Below are positions 1 to 4,621 of a DNA stretch of 6,537 bases, in pieces. Within the stretch, counting starts at the first letter, position 1. The number at the start of each line of letters is the position of its first letter. Both the position numbers and the translations under genes were made by a program. The DNA comes from DATEMK01 sp035275625 (GTDB taxonomy: Bacteria > Bacteroidota > Bacteroidia > AKYH767-A > OLB10). The stretch is taken from positions 1 through 6,537 of the forward strand of contig DATEMK010000497.1 in the NCBI GenBank assembly GCA_035275625.1, given 5' to 3'. The notes under the pieces are model-generated. The model worked only from the letters and a program-made list of their open reading frames with translations. It searched no databases and was not told where the DNA came from.

Positions 1-597
1 GCACAATAAACATAGCCCAAGAATTAATTCCCAATGTGGAAGTTGCTTTTCTAAAGCGTGCAGGATTTTTTTATCACCTAATAACTCTAAAACCCGCTCT
101 TTTCTCTTTTCCTCTGGTACTTCAAACTTATCAAATATACTCTTGAGAGATTCAAACTTCATTTCCATCATCCACTTTATAGAAATTTCTCGAATAAATC
201 CAGTCACTCCATCACCCAAGTTATAAACTTTATTCAATCTATCTTTTAAATCTGTTAGTAAAAAAGAAATCGATTTATGCGCTGCATCATTCCTGATTTT
301 TCTTAATTCGGTCAAAGCACCATATAAATTTTCATTGATTAATCGAAAAGCAAATGCCAATTCAATCTTCGCAGAAAATGAGCTTAATGGTCCGGGATAT
401 TCAAGTAATTTTGTTTTATATTTTTTTCCCTTATCAGGTAAAACGTCTTCAATAAATTTTGTCAAAAAATCCTCTACATAAGCCTGTCCAATTAAAATTG
501 CCCCTCTATCGGATTCAGATAATAACTTATCAAATAATTCGCCAAATAATCCTTTAATTTCAGGATATTCAAATGGTAAAAACTCTTTGTTAGACAT
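1..597 (-). CDS. MltR-like protein, N-terminal part (gene runs off left edge)
   Basis: An open frame of 199 codons starts with ATG at 597 on the minus strand and continues without a stop to base 1, so the C-terminus is missing. The product begins MSNKEFLPFEYPE. Residues 34-55 resemble the start of MltR/HEPN-like helical proteins (ILIGQAYVEDFLTKFI). Residues 68-107 carry the best family signal: PGPLSSFSAKIELAF followed by RLI and then LRKIRNDAAH, the pattern of FS.KI..A...LI......L..IRN..AH seen in the mannitol operon repressor (MltR/YggD) family. There is no signal peptide or membrane segment, so it is probably cytoplasmic. The region after residue 110 is helical and charged and is not recognised. 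No mannitol genes are visible here, so a role in mannitol regulation should not be assumed. A DUF4145/HEPN-like protein is the main alternative. The start codon lies only 18 nt from the head of a dispersed repeat (616), and no convincing promoter was seen. Confidence 0.75.
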   Translation of the reverse strand, partial: MSNKEFLPFEYPEIKGLFGELFDKLLSESDRGAILIGQAYVEDFLTKFIEDVLPDKGKKYKTKLLEYPGPLSSFSAKIELAFAFRLINENLYGALTELRKIRNDAAHKSISFLLTDLKDRLNKVYNLGDGVTGFIREISIKWMMEMKFESLKSIFDKFEVPEEKRKERVLELLGDKKILHALEKQLPHWELILGLCLLC

Positions 598-615
598 TAT
601 AAAATTAATTTTCCA

Positions 616-811
616 CCCGAAATTAATCCTAATTTTCCATTCCCAAACCATAAGTGGGTGCGGCTGATGTCCACGAAAAGTGCGAACCGTAATTTTTTCA
701 GCTTGGAGGCGTTGGCATGTGCGAAAAGAAAAAATTTCGGTTGGTTTTCTGTGCTTTTCAAAAGCCCGGTGGGCTTTTATTTCCTTCTTTCTTTTGCACA
801 AGCAAAAGAAA
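616..811 (+). repeat. Structured dispersed repeat, copy 1
   Basis: The first 74 nt (616-689) match 871-944 with four mismatches. The body folds: AATTTTTTC (691-699) pairs perfectly with GAAAAAATT (728-736), AACCG (685-689) pairs with CGGTT (738-742), and CACGAAAA (672-679) pairs with TTTTC.GTG (745-753) with one bulged base. The tail contains a mini-hairpin (760-778) and a terminal hairpin, TTTCTTTTGC (788-797) with GCAAAAGAAA (802-811), loop ACAA. Arm sequences differ from copy 2 but remain complementary. No real coding frame is present; short frames here are by-products. The strand assignment is arbitrary and follows the orientation shared by the three copies. Confidence 0.8.
760..778. repeat. 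Mini-hairpin repeat AAAAGCCC-GGT-GGGCTTTT (copy a)
   Basis: A perfect 8-bp stem with loop GGT, having A-run and T-run ends, so it could act as an intrinsic terminator in either direction. The identical 19-nt sequence recurs at 1125-1143, and variants occur at 1055-1073 and 2193-2213. Here it sits inside the tail of repeat copy 1. Confidence 0.7.
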
Positions 812-870
812 CGAACAAGAAATAGAAAAAACCCATCTTCCCATCACACTTCCAAATGTTAAATTTCACT

Positions 871-1053
871 CCCGAAATTAATCCTAATTTTCCATTCCCA
901 AACCATAAGCGGGTGCGGCTGGTGTCCACGAACAGCGCGAACCGAAAGTTGTCCGGCAAGTAGCGTATGCCAGTGCGACAAGGACAAGCTTTCAGTTGGT
1001 GTTCGTGGTGCACTTTCTTTTGTAACTTTTCTTTGTGCAAGCAAAGAAAAGTT
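871..1053 (+). repeat. Structured dispersed repeat, copy 2
   Basis: This is the most complete-looking copy. One long hairpin is formed: GTGC (913-916) with GCAC (1010-1013), CCACGAAC (926-933) with GTTCGTGG (1001-1008), AACCGAAAG (940-948) with CTTTCAGTT (989-997, one mismatch), and TTGTCC (949-954) with GGACAA (982-987). An inner GGCA/TGCC hairpin lies near 955-971. It ends with a perfect 12-bp hairpin (1024-1035 with 1042-1053, loop TGCAAG). The last 73 nt (981-1053) match copy 3 at 2272-2344 with two differences. Frames that cross it on both strands look spurious. Confidence 0.85.
1024..1053. terminator. Terminal 12-bp hairpin of repeat copy 2
   Basis: AACTTTTCTTTG (1024-1035) pairs perfectly with CAAAGAAAAGTT (1042-1053) around loop TGCAAG. 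The stem is A/T-rich and a run of U follows only weakly, so terminator function is plausible but not certain. The identical 30-nt sequence occurs at 2315-2344, and a shorter relative at 788-811. Confidence 0.45.
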
Positions 1054-1054
1054 T

Positions 1055-1073
1055 AAAAGCCTGGTGTGCTTTT
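1055..1073. repeat. Mini-hairpin repeat, degenerate copy
   Basis: AAAAGCCTGGTGTGCTTTT is a variant of the 760-778 hairpin. The outer six pairs are kept, and the inner two are a C/T mismatch and a T/G wobble. It begins two bases after the end of the terminal hairpin of repeat copy 2. Confidence 0.55.
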
Positions 1074-1081
1074 CGTGCCTG

Positions 1082-1099
1082 TCCCGATTTTTATCGGGA
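1082..1099. repeat. TCCCGAT...ATCGGGA hairpin (copy a)
   Basis: A 7-bp perfect stem (1082-1088 with 1093-1099) and a TTTT loop, embedded in TGTCCCGAT...ATCGGGAGTTC. The same sequence with a shorter loop recurs at 2434-2453, so it is a small repeated palindrome and not only a local fold. Confidence 0.6.
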
Positions 1100-1124
1100 G
1101 TTCTTCCTTTTGCACAAGCAGGGC

Positions 1125-1143
1125 AAAAGCCCGGTGGGCTTTT
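1125..1143. repeat. Mini-hairpin repeat AAAAGCCC-GGT-GGGCTTTT (copy b)
   Basis: Identical over 19 nt to 760-778. It appears to interrupt a tail sequence shared with copy 1. In copy 1, CTTTTGCACAAGCA runs through AAA into GAAACGAAC; here CTTTTGCACAAGCA (1108-1121) is separated from GAAACGAAC (1162-1170) by about 40 nt containing this hairpin. It lies 35 nt upstream of the promoter of the following operon, so it could insulate that operon from upstream transcription. Confidence 0.65.
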
Positions 1144-1178
1144 GAGCCAGTCTGTGTGTCAGAAACGAACAAAAAAGA

Positions 1179-1186
1179 TAACTTTG
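1179..1186 (+). promoter_or_regulatory. Bacteroidota -7 promoter element TAACTTTG
   Basis: Exact match to TAnnTTTG, ending 20 nt before the ATG at 1207, which would give a short leader. No clear -33 TTTG is seen at the expected distance. Its position supports the start at 1207 and argues against the longer in-frame start at 1066, which lies upstream of the promoter and inside a repeat. Confidence 0.6.
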
Positions 1187-1206
1187 TAATACAATTAACT
1201 CACAAA

Positions 1207-1656
1207 ATGAAAAAATCAATTCTCCTTTCTATCTCTTTAATTGCATTGGCGGGTTTAGGTTACTATGCATGGAGCAGCTACACCAACAAATCTTGCTGCA
1301 AGGCTTCTTCTGAAACGGCCTCCCTATGTTCCCATAAATGCACAGCAAAAACCGCTTCAAACAATCTTTCTTGCAAGCTTACTTCCCCTGAGCTCCAACA
1401 GCGAAAAACAACTGTCATTGCAAGTTTAAAAAGCCAGGTAGTCGAAAAAAAGGAATTGGAAAATGGTTATGCCTACAAATTTATCGGCAGCGATAAAGTA
1501 GTGGATGAATTAACAGAATTCATAAAATCAGAAAGACAATGTTGCGATTTTTTCACCTTCAACCTCTCAATAAGTGGCGATAAAAGTGAAGCATGGTTAG
1601 AATTAATTGGACCGAAAGGTGCAAAAGATTTTATTTTTCAGGAGCTTGATATTTAA
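1207..1656 (+). CDS. Membrane-anchored Cys-rich protein with ERQCCDFF motif, probable metal-related
   Basis: A 149-aa product starts MKKSILLSIS. Residues 5-22 are a hydrophobic signal/anchor segment with no lipobox cysteine. A Cys-rich stretch follows (C30, C31, C41, C45, C56), then a conserved-looking domain from about 56 to 145: CKLTSPELQQRK, a charged beta/helix region, ERQCCDFFTF (C112, C113), and LELIGPKGAKDF. From memory, small proteins with an E.xCC.F motif followed by L.L.GP.G...F occur near heavy-metal genes in many bacteria, mostly unnamed. I infer a metal-binding or thiol role at the outer face of the inner membrane. The frame is open back to 1066, but that extension codes through repeat sequence and lies before the promoter, so 1207 is preferred. 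The next gene starts 21 nt after the stop and is probably cotranscribed. The substrate metal is not identifiable from sequence. Confidence 0.75.
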   Translation: MKKSILLSISLIALAGLGYYAWSSYTNKSCCKASSETASLCSHKCTAKTASNNLSCKLTSPELQQRKTTVIASLKSQVVEKKELENGYAYKFIGSDKVVDELTEFIKSERQCCDFFTFNLSISGDKSEAWLELIGPKGAKDFIFQELDI

Positions 1657-1676
1657 TTATAATAAAAATTCAACAA

Positions 1677-1994
1677 ATGGAAACCAAACAGATCATAGCA
1701 GAATTGTATTTATGCGCAGCTCAATGTGACGCTTGTTACAAAGCATGTTTAAGCGAAGAAGATAAAAAACTGCAACGCTGCTTGGACCTTACTGAGGAGT
1801 GTTATGAAATCTGCGGGCTTATAGCAAAGCTTTTAGAAAAAGGTTCAGAAAATACAGGTATGTATTTAAAGCTCTGCGCGGAAATTTGCACTATCTGTGC
1901 TGAAGAATGTCGGAAACACCATCACGACCATTGCCAAAAATGTGCAGAGCAGTGCCGCAAATGTTCCGCAATGTGCCTGGAGTACCAATCATAA
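1677..1994 (+). CDS. Four-helix-bundle copper-binding protein (Csp/DUF326 family)
   Basis: The 105-aa product has 16 cysteines, mostly spaced three or four residues apart so that they line the same helix faces: C13, C17, C20, C24; C35, C42, C46; C67, C71, C74, C78; C86, C89, C93, C96, C100. A His-rich turn, HHHDH (81-85), joins the last two helices. This is the hallmark of the DUF326/Csp copper storage proteins, four-helix bundles that hold many Cu(I) ions in their core. Length matches the family (about 100-130 aa). There is no signal peptide or Tat motif, which suggests a cytosolic, Csp3-like protein. It lies 20 nt downstream of the membrane-anchored Cys-rich gene, and the gap has no terminator, so the two form an operon. 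Two tandem TAA stops (1992-1997) end it. Confidence 0.9.
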   Translation: METKQIIAELYLCAAQCDACYKACLSEEDKKLQRCLDLTEECYEICGLIAKLLEKGSENTGMYLKLCAEICTICAEECRKHHHDHCQKCAEQCRKCSAMCLEYQS

Positions 1995-2017
1995 TAAACT
2001 TAAAATCCCAAAAACCA

Positions 2018-2064
2018 AAAAAAGCCGCGCCTCTCAGCAGAGTTTTTAATCATAATAATCCTTT
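2018..2064. repeat. Direct repeat A (47 nt), terminator-like
   Basis: Matches 2366-2413 with one substitution in the GCCGCGCC/GCCCCGCC part, one in the GAGT/GAGC part and one indel. It contains CTCT-CAGC-AGAG followed by TTTTT (2031-2046) and a flanking A-run, so it may serve as a weak intrinsic terminator for the copper operon that ends at 1994. The rest, TCATAATAATCC, is A/T-rich. Confidence 0.65.
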
Positions 2065-2072
2065 TTTGCTTT

Positions 2073-2092
2073 AGTTTGTGTCTCCACAAACT
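2073..2092. repeat. Small hairpin AGTTTGTG-TCTC-CACAAACT
   Basis: A perfect 8-bp stem with a 4-nt loop, lying between direct repeat A and the head of structured repeat copy 3. Only one copy is seen in this window. Function unknown; there is no T-run after it. Confidence 0.5.
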
Positions 2093-2179
2093 GATTTACC
2101 CCACTCAACTAAATTTAATTTTACACTTCACCAAATCATAACTCGGTGCGGTTGGCGTCCACGAACGGTGCGAACCAGA

Positions 2180-2221
2180 AGTGAGCGTTAATAAAAAGTC
2201 CAGTGGACTTTTTTAGTGAGC
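2180..2221. repeat. Mini-hairpin insertion with 7-bp flanking direct repeats
   Basis: AAAAAGTCC (2193-2201) pairs perfectly with GGACTTTTT (2205-2213) around loop AGT. It is a variant of the 760-778 hairpin in which GCCC/GGGC has become GTCC/GGAC with pairing kept. The insert (2187-2214, 28 nt) is flanked by AGTGAGC at 2180-2186 and again at 2215-2221, like a target-site duplication. Removing the insert and one repeat brings the left arm of repeat copy 3 back toward the arrangement in copy 2. Confidence 0.6.
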
Positions 2222-2314
2222 TGTCGGCTTGCAGGGCTGTTCCGGCCCGGATAGCGTAAGCCCGTGCGAAAAGGACAAGCTTTCGGTTGGCGTTCGTGGT
2301 GCACTTTCTTTTGT

Positions 2315-2344
2315 AACTTTTCTTTGTGCAAGCAAAGAAAAGTT
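2315..2344. terminator. Terminal 12-bp hairpin of repeat copy 3
   Basis: Identical 30 nt to 1024-1053: a 12-bp perfect stem (2315-2326 with 2333-2344) with loop TGCAAG. It could terminate transcription coming from the copper operon or from the repeat itself, but no strong U-tract follows. Confidence 0.4.
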
Positions 2345-2365
2345 AAATAAAAATAATTTGAAAAC

Positions 2366-2413
2366 AAAAAAGCCCCGCCTCTCAGCAGAGCTTTTAAATC
2401 ATAATAATCCTTT
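2366..2413. repeat. Direct repeat B (48 nt)
   Basis: Second copy of the sequence at 2018-2064. The pair brackets about 300 nt containing the small hairpin and structured repeat copy 3. CTCT-CAGC-AGAG followed by CTTTT (2379-2395) gives the same weak terminator-like fold. Confidence 0.65.
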
Positions 2414-2434
2414 AATCCGTTTAATCAAAGCTTG

Positions 2435-2450
2435 TCCCGATTTATCGGGA
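2435..2450 (-). terminator. TCCCGAT/ATCGGGA hairpin just after a stop codon (copy b)
   Basis: A 7-bp self-complementary stem (2435-2441 with 2444-2450), the second copy of the hairpin at 1082-1099. It begins two bases past the stop codon of the minus-strand gene that ends at 2453, so it is well placed to end or stabilise that transcript. There is no long U-tract, so terminator activity is only inferred. Confidence 0.4.
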
Positions 2451-2452
2451 GT

Positions 2453-3385
2453 TCAGACAACCGCAGCAGGCACGCTCACCGGCTGATGCTCTATCTCCAT
2501 ATCAAACTGTTTAAATTTATCCTTCTCCAGCAGCAAAGGCATTTCAGTAATAATATAACCGTTTTTGCGGAAGCGTATTGTATAGTTGCCTTCCTGTAAA
2601 CGCCTGAATTCATAAACCCCGTGTGAATTAGTGGATGCCAGCCTTTGCAGTTCCACAATTTCCACTATAACGCCCTTAAGGATTTGCGAAGTGTCCTTGT
2701 CCGTAACCTTTCCATGCGCTCCGGTTTCAGTCGCTGCATAGTTGATAACTACCCGGGCTGTTTTATAAGAGTTGACAAAATCCGGTGCCGCACTCTTAAA
2801 TTGTTTGATGCTGTTATCAACAGCCCGTTGCAGGTGAGTCATCATTTTTTTGATGGCATTTTTTAAATTAAGTGTATAAGTGGCAACGTCCGCCCTTTTG
2901 GTAGTTCCTTTTGTCATCATACCCTGGTAGGTTAAAATATCAGCTCCGAGGTTGGTGATCATTTGTGCCGTAACACCGTAGGGCACTAATGGCGCTGCAT
3001 TTGCTGTGGCCACGTTTAAAACCTGTGTGCAGTCAGCAATAAATATAGTCTCCTTGCTTTTAGCAAGTCTTGAATTGCTGTAATTTACGCTTTGCCATAA
3101 TTCACTATTACCGGTGTCCGTGCTGAGCGATCTTATAGCGCCAATTATAACGGAAACATCCCCCGCTATAAACGCCCGGAAAGCATTCTTAACCTCCGTC
3201 ATACCCTTAATTTCTATGGCTATTGCCTGTTTGTTTTTCCATTCCCTCACCTTAGTAAGATTTCCCGAGTGGGCTGTGACATACCCCTGGAATTGCGGGC
3301 TGCCTTGATAAATAGTTGATCCTTGTGTCAGGACATTCAGCGTACGGTCCCCCATACGCTCACGATTTGATTGCGCTGTGGTCAT
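2453..3385 (-). CDS. Protein with C-terminal carboxypeptidase-regulatory-like domain, no signal peptide
   Basis: The 310-aa product starts MTTAQSNRERMGD at 3385. Residues 1-215 look mostly helical and match no named family I can cite. From memory, Bacteroidota genomes carry several unnamed paralogs of this layout, with a PDF..SYKTAR-like segment (201-211 here) before the C-terminal domain. Residues 224-298 are a carboxypeptidase-regulatory-like beta-sandwich: HGKVTDKDT, a VIVEIVE strand, then SHGVYEFRRLQEGNYTIRF and NGY, the typical G.Y.F..L..G.YT......GY pattern. This domain is usually found outside the cytoplasm, yet no signal peptide or membrane segment is visible. The start is supported by a TAnnTTTG promoter 60-70 nt upstream. 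It is separated from the upstream minus-strand gene by 192 nt and has its own promoter. The biochemical role is unknown; structural or binding is more likely than enzymatic. Confidence 0.8.
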   Translation of the reverse strand: MTTAQSNRERMGDRTLNVLTQGSTIYQGSPQFQGYVTAHSGNLTKVREWKNKQAIAIEIKGMTEVKNAFRAFIAGDVSVIIGAIRSLSTDTGNSELWQSVNYSNSRLAKSKETIFIADCTQVLNVATANAAPLVPYGVTAQMITNLGADILTYQGMMTKGTTKRADVATYTLNLKNAIKKMMTHLQRAVDNSIKQFKSAAPDFVNSYKTARVVINYAATETGAHGKVTDKDTSQILKGVIVEIVELQRLASTNSHGVYEFRRLQEGNYTIRFRKNGYIITEMPLLLEKDKFKQFDMEIEHQPVSVPAAVV

Positions 3386-3447
3386 TGATTAGATGTTTAA
3401 ATTGTTAGACTTTTTGAGTTGATTGTAATAGTAAACTTTTTCAGTGT

Positions 3448-3482
3448 CAAAGGTATAGTGATAAAAACAGGTTTTTTACAAA
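3448..3482 (-). promoter_or_regulatory. Bacteroidota promoter for the 3385 gene (TACCTTTG, -33 TTTG)
   Basis: On the minus strand, TACCTTTG (3455-3448) matches TAnnTTTG exactly, and a TTTG (3482-3479) lies 23 nt upstream, slightly longer than the usual spacing. The predicted start of transcription is near 3440, leaving a leader of about 55 nt before the ATG at 3385. Confidence 0.6.
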
Positions 3483-3577
3483 AAATTTTAATCGTTTTTA
3501 AACAAGGCAATGTTAATAAAGTATAGTAATAGCCAGGGGCTGTTTATGCTTTCTTTTGCAAACTATAACTATGTTCG

Positions 3578-4042
3578 CTATAGCGTTTCAAGCAGCTTTC
3601 TGCCCTTGTCCGTTAGGATATATTTTCCGTTTTGTCTTGCACCGATAAAGGTTAAATAGTTCCGGTCTTTGAAAAAAGATATATACCGGTATCCTGATAT
3701 TTTTCCGGTCCCTGCATAAGAAAAAAGCAGGGATGGCGTTATGCCCGATTCCTTATGTTCATATAGCTTCATCAGCATTCGCGTCTGAATCAATAGTGGC
3801 AGTGATCTTCTTTTTAATACCGGAGTCATTTCCTGTATAGCTTTTTTTAATTTATGCTCACAGATAATTATTGGTGCATTAATTTCCTGTTTCGTCCCTT
3901 CTTCCAATTTCGTTACGGATGCGTGTCCGGTTTTTTGCAAATGTTGCAGTTGCTCCTGCACCTGTTGTTTTACAAGTTTCATAATCAGGTTCTGAAGTTG
4001 CGCTCCCGGTGTCTCCTCATAATTCAATAGTAAAGTATCCAT
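3578..4042 (-). CDS. Small protein with probable winged-helix C-terminus
   Basis: The 154-aa product starts MDTLLLNYEETPGAQ at 4042. Residues 13-38 form a Gln-rich amphipathic helix (LIMKLVKQQVQEQLQHLQ), possibly for self-association. The middle (45-80) is variable. Residues 82-154 look like a winged-helix DNA-binding fold: helix LLIQTRMLMKLYEH, helix TPSLLFSYAG, a recognition-helix-like stretch SGYRYISFFKDRNYL, then a wing ending GKYILTDKGRKLLETL. The final YxLTxKGxxLL is typical of winged-helix regulators. No family name can be assigned. It is divergent from the beta-helix gene at 4706, and its start lies only 15 nt from the first outlying unit of the 21-bp repeat region (4057), so autoregulation or control of the divergent gene through that region is a reasonable guess, not shown. 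No clear TAnnTTTG was found close to its start. Confidence 0.7.
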   Translation of the reverse strand: MDTLLLNYEETPGAQLQNLIMKLVKQQVQEQLQHLQKTGHASVTKLEEGTKQEINAPIIICEHKLKKAIQEMTPVLKRRSLPLLIQTRMLMKLYEHKESGITPSLLFSYAGTGKISGYRYISFFKDRNYLTFIGARQNGKYILTDKGRKLLETL

Positions 4043-4056
4043 GATATAAATTTTTA

Positions 4057-4074
4057 GTTCAACGATCAGTTAAT
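4057..4074. repeat. Left outlying unit of the 21-bp repeat region
   Basis: GTTCAACGATCAGTTAAT matches 4339-4356 at 17 of 18 bases and matches the consensus of the tandem array between them. It lies in the leader/promoter region of the winged-helix gene. Between it and the array (4075-4109) are two further weak matches beginning at 4083 and 4096, out of phase. Confidence 0.6.
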
Positions 4075-4109
4075 ACGTCCCTTTCATAAAAAAGTTTCAA
4101 AAATCAGGT

Positions 4110-4319
4110 TTCAACATGCATTATCCTGTGTTGAACATTCATTTAGGCCTGCTGAATATTCATTTAATCTCGCTCAAACATCATTAAGCTGCTTTCAGCA
4201 CTCAGTTATTCAGTTGCATACGGCAGTTAACCCGCTTCAACTATCATTCAGGTCAATTCAACCATCAGTTAACATGGTTCAACCATCAGTAAGACGTTAT
4301 TAATCGTCATTCAACCGGC
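4110..4319. repeat. Degenerate tandem array, ten units of exactly 21 bp
   Basis: Units start at 4110, 4131, 4152, 4173, 4194, 4215, 4236, 4257, 4278 and 4299, with no indel over 210 bp. The consensus is TTCAACNATCAKTTAA followed by five variable bases. Despite strong divergence, unit positions 4 (A), 10-11 (CA), 12 (T or G) and 13 (T) are the same in all ten units, and position 9 is T in eight. Twenty-one bp is two helical turns, so these bases lie on one face of the DNA. The array fills the region between the divergent genes at 4042 and 4706. Candidate roles are a regulator-binding array or a decayed minisatellite. Confidence 0.75.
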
Positions 4320-4338
4320 TGGAGCCGCTGTCCATCAT

Positions 4339-4356
4339 GTTAAACGATCAGTTAAT
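4339..4356. repeat. Right outlying unit of the 21-bp repeat region
   Basis: GTTAAACGATCAGTTAAT differs from the left outlying unit (4057-4074) at one base. It is separated from the last in-phase unit by a diverged stretch (4320-4338), and its phase is shifted by one base. Confidence 0.6.
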
Positions 4357-4360
4357 GTCG

Positions 4361-4463
4361 TTCGGGCTGCCCCCGGCCCACTTTACTTTAAACTTTAAAT
4401 CCTTCTGGCCGCCATATTTCCGGGTAACGCTTGCACACTTTCTCTTTATGCGATAAAAAATCC
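4361..4463. other. Intergenic spacer, nothing recognised
   Basis: This part of the 663-bp region between the divergent genes shows a short G/C-rich patch (GGGCTGCCCCCGGCCC, 4364-4379, a weak 4-bp hairpin) and a TTTAAACTTTAAA stretch. I see no gene, promoter match or repeat with support. The same holds for 4494-4621 apart from its ordinary A/T-rich promoter-like composition. Confidence 0.5.
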
Positions 4464-4493
4464 GGTGAAAGACGTTATAAATCATCTTTCACC
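4464..4493. promoter_or_regulatory. 9-bp inverted repeat GGTGAAAGA...TCTTTCACC
   Basis: A perfect 9-bp inverted repeat (4464-4472 with 4485-4493) with a 12-bp A/T-rich spacer. It has no U-tract, so an operator-like site is more likely than a terminator. Its half-site GTGAAA recurs in the inverted repeat at 4622-4648. Confidence 0.5.
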
Positions 4494-4621
4494 TGCATTC
4501 CGGCCCGTCAAAGCAGGTAACCGGCACAGAAAGCAAGCCTTCAATCGCTGATCCCGAACGTCCGCTCTTAATATTCCCCTAACACAAAAGACACATTAAA
4601 ATAACCATTTCATAAGTTTAA

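Larger units (their letters stand above)
2111..2344 (+). repeat. Structured dispersed repeat, copy 3 (with inserted mini-hairpin)
   Basis: The head (2111-2150) is a diverged version of the copy 1/2 head. The long hairpin is retained: GTGC (2146-2149) with GCAC (2301-2304), CCACGAAC (2159-2166) with GTTCGTGG (2292-2299), AACC (2173-2176) with GGTT (2285-2288), and TGTC (2222-2225) with GACA (2274-2277). An inner hairpin GGCTT/AAGCC (2226-2230 with 2257-2261) replaces GGCA/TGCC of copy 2, and a GGGC/GCCC fold lies inside it. The 3' part is nearly identical to copy 2. The left arm is broken at 2187-2214 by a mini-hairpin flanked by 7-bp direct repeats. Confidence 0.8.

Noticed and set aside
680..862. 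60-aa plus-strand open frame
   Set aside because: It lies entirely over repeat copy 1 and its mini-hairpins, has basic low-complexity sequence and no start signals; a by-product of the repeat.
777..1044. Two overlapping minus-strand open frames of 87 and 61 aa
   Set aside because: Both read backwards through repeat copy 2 and follow its sequence; no family resemblance and no promoter. Frames of this sort arise wherever the repeat occurs.
913..1053. Group II intron fragment, because of GTGCG-like 5' ends
   Set aside because: No domain V hairpin or reverse transcriptase is present, and GTGCG is too short to be meaningful.
1066..1206. 47-residue N-terminal extension of the Cys-rich gene
   Set aside because: It would translate hairpin repeats and lies upstream of the TAACTTTG element; the 1207 start gives a normal signal/anchor segment.
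2229..2486. 85-aa plus-strand open frame
   Set aside because: It covers repeat copy 3, direct repeat B and the end of the opposite-strand gene; its sequence is the translated repeat.
2645..3308. Plus-strand open frames of 73 and 64 aa
   Set aside because: Antisense to the carboxypeptidase-regulatory-like gene; no promoter or recognisable product.
4058..4300. Open reading frame through the 21-bp array with a seven-residue pattern (Ser at a fixed position, hydrophobic residues on either side)
   Set aside because: A 21-bp period always gives a seven-codon repeat, and this frame has no start codon near its beginning. A second frame is also mostly open, including a 23-codon ATG frame at 4116-4187. 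I regard coding as unproven; a decayed coding repeat remains possible.
4110..4319. CRISPR array
   Set aside because: Units are 21 bp, directly adjacent and degenerate, with no constant repeat/variable spacer structure and no cas genes.
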